Below the pieces are notes generated by a model. The model searched no databases. It saw only the letters and a program-made list of their open reading frames with translations, and was not told the origin of the DNA. Positions 34,825 to 41,739 of a DNA stretch of 64,000 nucleotides are shown here, in pieces (the first letter of the stretch is position 1; the number at the start of each line of letters is the position of its first letter). Location: contig NZ_CP022098.1 of assembly GCF_002305875.1 (NCBI RefSeq), positions 7,316,001 to 7,380,000 on the forward strand. The letters run 5' to 3'. The position numbers and the translations under genes were made by a program. The stretch is from Cystobacter fuscus (lineage in GTDB: Bacteria > Myxococcota > Myxococcia > Myxococcales > Myxococcaceae).

Positions 34825-35295
34825 ATGAGCGGCGGACATGCCTGGGAAGGCAACTGGGTAGCCCGACTGTACGAGCGGGTGCGCGAGCACGGTTACGACT
34901 CGTTGACCGCCTTTGCCGAGGCGCGCCCCGCCGTTCCCCTGAATTTGCTGGCCGAGGAGCTTGGTCCGGACGACATCGCCGGGGTGCAGGTGTTCAGAGG
35001 GTTGCTTGCCGAGGCGGAGCGAGGCCACCGGGTCACACGCTTCGTGCGCGATGTTCTCGTGCGCGAACTTGCAGAGAGCCTCCCTGACGGCTGGCCGACC
35101 GTGCTGGACGACACAAGCCGTGGAGAGATTGCCATGGCGCTCGGCACGTGGACCGCCGACACCCCAGAAACGCATAAGGAGCGTGTCAGGCAGGCCCGCG
35201 CAGCTCTGCGTGCCACGCCACCACCGCCCGGCTGGCGCCCACTCAGCCCTGACGATGAACTGCTGCTCACGCTCCTGCCTGACGAGGAAGTCTGA
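34825..35295 (+). CDS. Tandem paralogue 2, 156-aa protein of unknown function
   Basis: It has exactly the same length as its neighbours and starts 21 nt after the previous stop, with an AGGAGA ribosome binding site. The N-terminal third and the C-terminal PPPGWRPLSPDDELLLTLLP are shared, while the middle differs (HRVTRFVRDVLVRELAESLP, then DTSRGEIAMALGTWTADTPE). This is a conserved scaffold with a variable central part. The function is unknown. Probably one transcript carries all copies. Confidence 0.8.
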   Translation: MSGGHAWEGNWVARLYERVREHGYDSLTAFAEARPAVPLNLLAEELGPDDIAGVQVFRGLLAEAERGHRVTRFVRDVLVRELAESLPDGWPTVLDDTSRGEIAMALGTWTADTPETHKERVRQARAALRATPPPPGWRPLSPDDELLLTLLPDEEV

Positions 35296-35317
35296 ATTTC
35301 ATCCCCTGGATAGGGCC

Positions 35318-35788
35318 ATGAGCGACGGACATCCTTTTCAGGGCAACTGGGTGGCACGCCTGTACGAGCGGGTCCGCGAGCGCGGCTACGATTCGCTCAC
35401 CGCTTTCGCCGAGGCGCGCCCCACAGCCTCGTTGGTGGCACTGGCCAAGGAACTTGGCAAGGACGACATTGCCGGAATGCAGGTGTTCCAGGGGCTGGTG
35501 GCCGAAGCGGAACGAAGCCATGAGATCACCCGCCTGGTGCGCGGCCAATTCGTGCGTGAACTGTACGAGAGCCTCCCCGACGGCTGGCCCACCGTGATGG
35601 ATGACGCAAACCGTTTCAAGGTTGCAAAGGCGCTCGGCTCGTGGACTGCTTTCACCCCAGAAAGCCATGAAGAGCGTGTCAGGCAGGCCAGGGCGGTGCT
35701 CCGGGCAACGCCGCCTCCGCCCGGTTGGCGACCACTCGGCCCTGACGACAAACTGCTCCTCTCACTTCTACCCGACGAGGAAGTCTGA
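35318..35788 (+). CDS. Tandem paralogue 3, 156-aa protein of unknown function
   Basis: The third full copy starts at ATG 35318, 22 nt after the previous stop. It is closest to copy 1 (DDANRFKVAKALGSWTAFTPE versus DDANRFDVAHALGAWAAFTPE), and copy 2 is the most divergent of the three. The frame stays open far upstream, but family alignment fixes the start. It ends 57 bp before the 3' end of the convergent ABC transporter gene. No function assigned. Confidence 0.8.
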   Translation: MSDGHPFQGNWVARLYERVRERGYDSLTAFAEARPTASLVALAKELGKDDIAGMQVFQGLVAEAERSHEITRLVRGQFVRELYESLPDGWPTVMDDANRFKVAKALGSWTAFTPESHEERVRQARAVLRATPPPPGWRPLGPDDKLLLSLLPDEEV

Positions 35789-35845
35789 CCTTCACAATCC
35801 AGCCGCGGCGTCCGCTCCTTGTTCGGCTCCGCTTCCGCGGCTGCC

Positions 35846-37591
35846 TCAAGCGGCCACGAACTGCCGCGCAACCAGGCGGCGGTAGAGGCCCTCCTGGGCC
35901 ATGAGGGCGGCATGGCTGCCGCTCTGCACCACCCGGCCGCCCTCCACCACCAGCACCCGGTCCGCGCCCGTCACCGTGGACAGGCGGTGGGCGATGATGA
36001 GCGTGGTGCGCCCCCGCATGAGCCGATCCAGGGCCTCCTGCACCAGGTGCTCACTCTCGGCGTCCAGGGCGCTGGTGGCCTCGTCGAGCACCAACAGGCG
36101 TGGATCCTTGAGCACTGCGCGGGCGATGGCGATGCGCTGCTTCTGCCCACCAGAGAGCTGCACCCCGCGCTCACCCACGTGAGTGCGGTAGCCCTCGGGG
36201 AAGCGGGAGATGAACTCGTGGGCGTTGGCGGCGCGAGCAGCGGCCTCCACCTCGGCGTCGGTGGCATCCATGCGGCCGTAGCGGATGTTGTCCGCGATGG
36301 AGTCGGAGAAGAGCAACGGCTCCTGCGCCACCGAGCCCACCTGCTGGCGCAGCCACTCCGGATCCAGCGTGCGCAGATCCACGCCATCCAGCATCACGCG
36401 CCCCCCTTGAGGGTCGTACAGACGCACCAGCAGGCTGGCGATGGTGGACTTGCCCCCGCCCGAGGGGCCGACCAGGGCCACCACCTCGCCCGGTTGCAGT
36501 TCCAGGTCAATCTCCTGGAGCACGGGCACGTCCGAGCGCGCGGGATAGGCGAAGCGCACTGCCTGGTAGGTGACGCGGCCCTTCACCTCCGGGAGCTGCT
36601 CGCCACCCGTGGAGGGAATGGCCGGGACGCGATCGATCATCTCGAAGACGCGCTCGGCCGCGCCGGAGGCCCGCAGCAGCTCCGCCCACAGGTCCGTCAG
36701 CCCGCTCAGGGCCACGGAGACCAGCGTGGTGTAGACGAGGAAGGAGGTGAGGCTGCCCATGGTGAGCTCGCCCCGCAGCATCAACCGGGTGCCGTACCAC
36801 AGCACCAGGGCCGCGGCGGCGAGCCCCCCGAACGAGGTGCCCACGACATAACCCGTGGACAGGCGGGTGCGCTCGCGCGCCAGTTCGAAGGCGGTGCCCA
36901 GCCGCTGACGGTAGCGGCCCACCTCGTGGCGCTCGGCGGCGAAGGCGCGCACCGTGCGGATGCCGGAGAGGATCTCGTCCGCCACGCCGGTGGCCTCGGC
37001 GAGCGCGGCGTGCACCCGGCGCGAGCTCAGCCGGATGCGGCGGCCGAAGAGCACGGTGGTGATGACCATGGGCGGCACGACGGCCAGCATCAACAGGGTG
37101 AGCCGGGGCGAGGTGTAGAGGAGCATGCCCAGCCCCCCCACCACCTGCGCGCCGCTGCGCAGCGCCGTGGCGATGTTGGCGCTCACCACGTTCTGCAACA
37201 CCGTGGTGTCCGCGCTCAGGCGGCTGGTGAGCTCCCCCGTCTTGTGCTGATCGAAGAAGCCCACCTCCTGGGCCACCAGCCGCGAGAACAGCTCGTGCCG
37301 CAGCCGGACCACGATGCGCTCACCCGTCTGGGTGAAGAAGTAGTAGCGCAGCGAATCGGCGCCGGCCTGCACCGCGAAGACGACGACCATGGCGAGCACG
37401 ACCCGGTCGATGAGGGTGGCGTCCTTCGACCCGAGCGCCTCGTCGATGATGAAGCGCACGGCCTGGGGGTAGACGAGGGACAAGCCGCTGCCGAGCAGCA
37501 GGAAGAACAAGGCCACGCACAGGGTCCGCCACTCGGGCTGGACCAGGGCCAGGAGGCGGCGCACGACACCGGAGGAGGAGACCTGGGACAT
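35846..37591 (-). CDS. ABC exporter, fused membrane and ATPase domains (ABCB/MsbA-like half-transporter)
   Basis: A 581-residue half-transporter that should work as a homodimer in the inner membrane. Residues ~15-310 contain six predicted transmembrane helices of the type I exporter fold, starting with LCVALFFLLLGSGLSLVYPQA. The ATPase domain has Walker A GPSGGGKST (~375), Q-loop VAQEPLLFS, signature LSGGQKQR (~476), Walker B LLVLDEATSALD (~498) and the H-loop His in IIAHRLST. All are intact. Family members flip lipids or export drugs and peptides. Adjacency to the lipopeptide synthetase makes it the best candidate for product export or self-protection (inference). It lies 16 bp downstream of a nucleotidyltransferase-like gene on the same strand, so the two are probably one operon. 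Confidence 0.9.
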   Translation of the reverse strand: MSQVSSSGVVRRLLALVQPEWRTLCVALFFLLLGSGLSLVYPQAVRFIIDEALGSKDATLIDRVVLAMVVVFAVQAGADSLRYYFFTQTGERIVVRLRHELFSRLVAQEVGFFDQHKTGELTSRLSADTTVLQNVVSANIATALRSGAQVVGGLGMLLYTSPRLTLLMLAVVPPMVITTVLFGRRIRLSSRRVHAALAEATGVADEILSGIRTVRAFAAERHEVGRYRQRLGTAFELARERTRLSTGYVVGTSFGGLAAAALVLWYGTRLMLRGELTMGSLTSFLVYTTLVSVALSGLTDLWAELLRASGAAERVFEMIDRVPAIPSTGGEQLPEVKGRVTYQAVRFAYPARSDVPVLQEIDLELQPGEVVALVGPSGGGKSTIASLLVRLYDPQGGRVMLDGVDLRTLDPEWLRQQVGSVAQEPLLFSDSIADNIRYGRMDATDAEVEAAARAANAHEFISRFPEGYRTHVGERGVQLSGGQKQRIAIARAVLKDPRLLVLDEATSALDAESEHLVQEALDRLMRGRTTLIIAHRLSTVTGADRVLVVEGGRVVQSGSHAALMAQEGLYRRLVARQFVAA

Positions 37592-37607
37592 GAGACGGGA
37601 GCCCCGC

Positions 37608-38639
37608 TCAAACCGCGGGCGCGGGAGGAGAGGAGTATCGGGCGATGCGGCGGAGCGACTCCCGGGCGGCCTCGCGCACTTCCGGCTCGGGCGCGTCCTC
37701 CAGCCGCTTCAAGGCGGTGGGGACCTCGTCACCGGCATAAAGGATGTCACCCAGCCGCCGGGCCGCCAGCGCCCGGGAGCCCACCCCACCCCGCTCCAAC
37801 TCGGCCAGCAGGAAGTCCCTGTAGAGGCCCAGGAACCGGTTCTCCGCGTCCAGCATGCCCTCGCACAGCGAGCGCAGATACGCCCGGTCCTCCTCGGCGG
37901 AAGGCACCTGATAGCCCCAGCGCGCACGGCACTCATAGATGCGCTCGAACAGGAGCGTCCGCTCGTCGTTCACGTGCTGGCGATGCGCCTCGATGGAGGC
38001 GCGCTTGAAGAAGGCCTGGGCTCCGGACTTCAGCGCCGCCTCGGCCGCCGCGATCCGGGCCGCGATGGAGACGAGCTCCTTGAAGCCCGGCTGGGGCTGG
38101 CCCCGCGCGTCCATCACCGCGGAGTAGTCGTAGCCGAGGAACGCTCCGCGCGGATCCGGATACGCGAGGGGGTAGCGCAGCGGTTCGCCCTCGGCGCGCG
38201 AGCGGGCGCGCTCCATGAAGGCGTAGGGACGGTGCATGGCGACGCGCACCCACTCCTCGACGGGCATCAGCGGAATGCGCTCGCGGAGGTCCTCTCCCGC
38301 GAGGAACAGGGAGGCCTGCTTGAGGTTGACGGCCCCGTCGCGCAACAGCCGGGACTCCTCCACCGCGCTCGAGTCCACGGGGATGCGGCTCAACAGGCCC
38401 ACGGACTGGCGCAGGCGCTCGTGCCGCGCCTGCTCGCCCTCGAGGAAGCGGTCCTTGAAGACCAGGGTCACGTCGAGGTCGCTGTCGGCCACGGCCTCGC
38501 CCATGGCGTGGCTGCCCAGCAGGTAGCAGGCCCGGAGGCGCCCCGGGAAGGCCATCTGACACAGGCTGATGAAGCCATAGAGGACGGAGTTGGCCGCCAT
38601 GTCCTCCGTCATGCCGACCAACGACAGCTCTTCATCCAT
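37608..38639 (-). CDS. Nucleotidyltransferase-domain protein
   Basis: A 343-residue protein. Residues ~38-60 read CYLLGSHAMGEAVADSDLDV then TLVF, the GS..(x)..DxD signature of the pol-beta-type nucleotidyltransferase superfamily. The middle (~100-260) resembles the helical part of cytoplasmic nucleotidyltransferases that modify small molecules such as aminoglycosides. The last ~70 residues are helical and HEAT-like (ALAARRLGDILYAGDE, ALKRLEDAPEPEVREAARES). ATG 38639 was preferred over GTG 38642 because a GGGAG lies at proper spacing. It is the first gene of a two-gene operon with the ABC exporter. Chemical modification of a small molecule for resistance is possible, but the substrate cannot be read. 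Confidence 0.75.
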   Translation of the reverse strand: MDEELSLVGMTEDMAANSVLYGFISLCQMAFPGRLRACYLLGSHAMGEAVADSDLDVTLVFKDRFLEGEQARHERLRQSVGLLSRIPVDSSAVEESRLLRDGAVNLKQASLFLAGEDLRERIPLMPVEEWVRVAMHRPYAFMERARSRAEGEPLRYPLAYPDPRGAFLGYDYSAVMDARGQPQPGFKELVSIAARIAAAEAALKSGAQAFFKRASIEAHRQHVNDERTLLFERIYECRARWGYQVPSAEEDRAYLRSLCEGMLDAENRFLGLYRDFLLAELERGGVGSRALAARRLGDILYAGDEVPTALKRLEDAPEPEVREAARESLRRIARYSSPPAPAV

Positions 38640-38687
38640 CACACGGCTCCCTCGTGCCCACCGGCGCGGCGGCGGACAGTCTATCGA

Positions 38688-39953
38688 CTAGTTGTCGAGC
38701 GCGCCCGCGAGGATCCACGAGCGGATCTGCGTGAGCTCTCCCGGGTTGGAATCGAAGTAGTCGGAATTGCCCATGGGCATCCGGGTGCCGCACTCCTCGC
38801 CGCTGATGCGCCTGACCAGCAGGGACTCCTCGGGGCGGCCGGGCGAGACCCGGGGGCCCGAGGCACACGCCCCCACCCCCGACGCCATCAGCGAGGCGTG
38901 GGACTTGCCCACCAGCAGGTTCAGTCCCTCGAGGCCATTCTCGTTGTGGCAGCTCGAGCACCGCGAGCTCCACAGGGGCTCGATGTCCCGGGCATAGGAG
39001 GGAACGCCCACCTGCACGGGCACCGAGCGGGTCTCCGAGCTGGTGCCATCGGACACGGTGACCTTCACGGTGTAGGAGGCGGGCTGGCTGAGTTCCCCCG
39101 AGCGCCACTCGGAGGAGGGCTGGTCCGGATGGGAGAAGACCCCCGCGCCGGGGGGCTCCGTCGTCCAGGAATAGGTGAGCGGATCCCCATCCGGATCCCT
39201 CGCGGAGACGAAGAAGGGGTGCGACCTGCCCGCGACGAGCGCCTCGGGCTCCTCGAGCGCGTCCACGCTGGGTTTCTGGTTGAGGGCGGGAACGTTCACG
39301 ACGTTGACGGACACCGTGCCCTGGGTCGAGCCGCCCCTCCCGTCGGAGACCGTCACCTTCAGGAGGAAGGTCGTGTCGCGGGAGATGAACGGCGCGGTCC
39401 ACGAGGGGGTGGCGTTGCTGCCTTCGGCGAACGTCCCCAGGGGCGCGAACGGGCTCTGGGTCCAGGAATAGGTGAGCGTGTCGCCATCGGGATCCGTGGC
39501 GGTCACCGCGAGGCTCGCGGCGGAGCCCTCGTCGAGGCTCTTGCGCGTCGTGGTCACCGGACCGAGCGTGGGAGCGCGGTTGGCCGCCAGGACGGTGATG
39601 GAGATGGGCGCGGAGAGGGCGCTGTTGCCCGCGGCGTCCTGGGCCTTCACGGTGAGCTGGTGGTCTCCCGCGGGGGTGGTGGACGAGTCCCAGGTGCACG
39701 AGAAGGTCGAACCGGAGCGCCGTGCGATGTCGTCCACGCACACCGGCGAGCCGGCGACGGAGAACTCCACCCGGGCCACCGTGCCCGAGTTGTCCTCGGC
39801 GGTGGCCCGGAGGATCCGCGAGCCCGAGACGCGCTCGCCAGGCGTCACTCCCTCCACCACCCGGACATTCACCGGCGCGACGGAGTCCGCGTCCCCGCCA
39901 CACCCGAGCATCCCCAAGACAAGACAGCCCGCGACGAGCCGAATCGTTTTCAT
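38688..39953 (-). CDS. Secreted lipoprotein with Ig-like/PKD-like domains and a C-terminal c-type haem motif
   Basis: A 421-residue protein. The N-terminus MKTIRLVAGCLVLGMLGCGG is a lipoprotein signal with a probable acylated Cys at 18. Three Ig-like beta-sandwich domains follow: a BIG-type domain with FSVAGSPVCVDDIARRSG, then two PKD/cadherin-like domains each with TATDPDGDTLTYSW-type strands. The last ~90 residues contain one CxxCH motif (CSSCHN) within SYARDIEPLWSSRCSSCH, typical of the single-haem or haem-like domain in myxobacterial outer-membrane lipoproteins. The conserved RMPMG near the end could supply the sixth ligand Met. Likely extracytoplasmic and anchored; the biological role is unknown. 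It is divergent from the CmlA-like gene. Confidence 0.8.
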   Translation of the reverse strand: MKTIRLVAGCLVLGMLGCGGDADSVAPVNVRVVEGVTPGERVSGSRILRATAEDNSGTVARVEFSVAGSPVCVDDIARRSGSTFSCTWDSSTTPAGDHQLTVKAQDAAGNSALSAPISITVLAANRAPTLGPVTTTRKSLDEGSAASLAVTATDPDGDTLTYSWTQSPFAPLGTFAEGSNATPSWTAPFISRDTTFLLKVTVSDGRGGSTQGTVSVNVVNVPALNQKPSVDALEEPEALVAGRSHPFFVSARDPDGDPLTYSWTTEPPGAGVFSHPDQPSSEWRSGELSQPASYTVKVTVSDGTSSETRSVPVQVGVPSYARDIEPLWSSRCSSCHNENGLEGLNLLVGKSHASLMASGVGACASGPRVSPGRPEESLLVRRISGEECGTRMPMGNSDYFDSNPGELTQIRSWILAGALDN

Positions 39954-40106
39954 GGGGCGACACTATCGCATGCCCCCAAGGCCGTTCCGCATCCGCCCCG
40001 GGGACGCCCCACGGCCATGTGGGATGGCGGCGCTCCAACGAGTCCGAACCGGATACACTGCCGCTCCTGGTGGTTGCGCGGGGCCACGTCCCGCCGAGGA
40101 ACACGC

Positions 40107-41699
40107 ATGTCTTCGTCGCCCATGTACCTGAAGCAGAACGTCGTCTCCGAGCCTCTCTACAACCAGTGGTACGCGTGGTGGTTCCTGGCCTCGCCGATGA
40201 CGGCCCCGCTCTTCGTGGCCAACCTGCACCTCAAGGTCATGGAGTCCTTCGTGGCCAACCCGGCCATCCACGTGGCGGCCCTGAAGAGTCCCGCCCTGCG
40301 GGGTGGGCCGTACATCAACTACGGCGTGGACAAGGTGAAGGAAGTCCAGGCGTTGCTGGAGCGCACGCGCGCGGAAGAGGCGCTGTCCTTGCGGTACGCG
40401 CAGGCCATGCTGGAGCTGCACAAGCTGCTGGACACGGCGGAGGGCTTCTCGCTGGAGGAGCTGTACCCGCGGGTGCCGGACCTGCTGCGAGGCTACGTGG
40501 AGCTCACGTATGACCTGAACCACCGGGCCTCGCCGCGCTTCTTCGAGTCGCTGCTCTATCGCAGCCCCTTCCACCGCGAGTCCTCGCAGAGCCTGTCCAT
40601 GCGGCTCATCCACCAGGACGCCCGGCCGTATGTCTTCAGCACGCCCCGGCTGGATTCGGTGGACGGCGCCCTGCAGATCAAGCGGCCGTACCGGGACGCG
40701 GCCCTGGATCGGCTCTACGCCATGACGCGCACACCCGGGCCGGTGGAGCCGGTGCGCGAGGCCCTGGGCATCGAGCCGAAGGACCACGACACCTTCGCCT
40801 CCTTCTTCACGCCCGAGCCTCCGCGCCCCGCGCCCCGGTACGACGGCGAGGGGGTGCGCGTGCGCTACTTCGGCCACGCGTGCGTGCTCATCGAGTCGCG
40901 CGGTGTCAGCCTGATGACGGATCCGGTCATCAGCTATGACTTCCCCTCGGAGCTGCCGCGCTACACCTTCGCGGACCTGCCCGAGCGCATCGACTACGTC
41001 CTCATCACCCACGGCCACGCGGACCACTTGATGTTCGAGCCGCTGCTGCAATTGCGCCACCGCATCGGCACCATCGTAGTGCCCGCGAGCAGCGGCGGCG
41101 GGCTGGCGGATCCCTCGCTCAAGCTGATGCTCAAGCATGCCGGCTTCAACAACGTGGTGGCGCTGTCGGAGCTGGACTCGCTGCCGCTGCCGGGGGGAGA
41201 GCTCATCGGCCTGCCCTTCATCGGCGAGCATGGGGATCTCAACATCCAGGCGAAGATCGCCCACCTGGTGCGGCTGGAGGGCAAGAACCTGCTCATGGCG
41301 GCGGACTCCAACGCGCTCGAGCCGCGCCTGTACGAGCACGTGCACCGCGAGGTGGGCGACATCGACATGCTGTGGCTGGGCATGGAGTCGGAGGGAGGCC
41401 CGCTGAGCTGGATGTATGGTCCGCTGCTGCCCGCCCCCATCCAGCGCAAGATGGATCAATCGCGGCGGCTCAACGGCTCCAATGCGGCGCGCGCCATCGA
41501 CATCGTCCAGCGGCTCAATCCCAAGCAGGTGCGCATCTACGCCATGGGCCGCGAGCCCTGGCTCGGCCATGTCATGGTGATGGGCTACCACGAGAACTCG
41601 CCGCAGTTGGTGGAGGCACGCAAGCTGATCGAGTACTGCCGCGAGCGGGGCATCTCCGGGGAGATGCCCTACGGTCAGGCCGAGATGTTGCTGCGCTGA
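40107..41699 (+). CDS. CmlA-type diiron beta-hydroxylase (metallo-beta-lactamase fold)
   Basis: A 530-residue protein with a GAGGA ribosome binding site; CmlA of chloramphenicol synthesis is 532. The N-terminal ~245 residues follow the CmlA-family pattern (YLKQNVVSEPLYNQWYAW, ALRGGPYINYG, LYPRVPDLLRGYVEL, FFESLLYRSPF). The C-terminal half is a metallo-beta-lactamase fold with THGHADH giving H302, H304, D306 and H307. Adding E374 (PFIGEHGDL) and D400 (LMAADSN) reproduces, with a constant offset of three, the iron ligands I recall for CmlA (H305, H307, D309, H310, E377, D403). CmlA hydroxylates the beta-carbon of an amino acid held on an NRPS carrier. A residue of the nearby synthetase, aromatic or Asp, is the likely substrate (inference). 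The reading frame runs 2.5 kb further upstream without a stop, but that part is antisense to other genes. Confidence 0.82.
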   Translation: MSSSPMYLKQNVVSEPLYNQWYAWWFLASPMTAPLFVANLHLKVMESFVANPAIHVAALKSPALRGGPYINYGVDKVKEVQALLERTRAEEALSLRYAQAMLELHKLLDTAEGFSLEELYPRVPDLLRGYVELTYDLNHRASPRFFESLLYRSPFHRESSQSLSMRLIHQDARPYVFSTPRLDSVDGALQIKRPYRDAALDRLYAMTRTPGPVEPVREALGIEPKDHDTFASFFTPEPPRPAPRYDGEGVRVRYFGHACVLIESRGVSLMTDPVISYDFPSELPRYTFADLPERIDYVLITHGHADHLMFEPLLQLRHRIGTIVVPASSGGGLADPSLKLMLKHAGFNNVVALSELDSLPLPGGELIGLPFIGEHGDLNIQAKIAHLVRLEGKNLLMAADSNALEPRLYEHVHREVGDIDMLWLGMESEGGPLSWMYGPLLPAPIQRKMDQSRRLNGSNAARAIDIVQRLNPKQVRIYAMGREPWLGHVMVMGYHENSPQLVEARKLIEYCRERGISGEMPYGQAEMLLR

Positions 41700-41727
41700 G
41701 CGGAGTGCCTGACGGCGCACTCCGCTC
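41698..41727. terminator. Bidirectional terminator hairpin between convergent genes
   Basis: GAGCGGAGTGC and GCACTCCGCTC form a perfect 11-bp stem with an 8-nt loop. It sits exactly in the 40-bp gap between the 3' ends of the CmlA-like and HerA-like genes. Confidence 0.75.
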
Positions 41728-41739
41728 GGTCAGGAAGTC

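Noticed and set aside
34333-35788. Repeats that could suggest a CRISPR or satellite array
   Set aside because: The repeat unit is ~492 bp and corresponds to full paralogous genes with conserved frames, not short repeats with spacers.
35819-38008. 729-codon plus-strand frame over the ABC transporter
   Set aside because: The opposite strand encodes complete Walker A, signature and Walker B motifs; the plus frame has none.
37590-40106. Long in-frame 5' extension of the CmlA-like gene
   Set aside because: It lies antisense to a nucleotidyltransferase and a lipoprotein gene with clear motifs. A good ribosome binding site and family length place the start at 40107.
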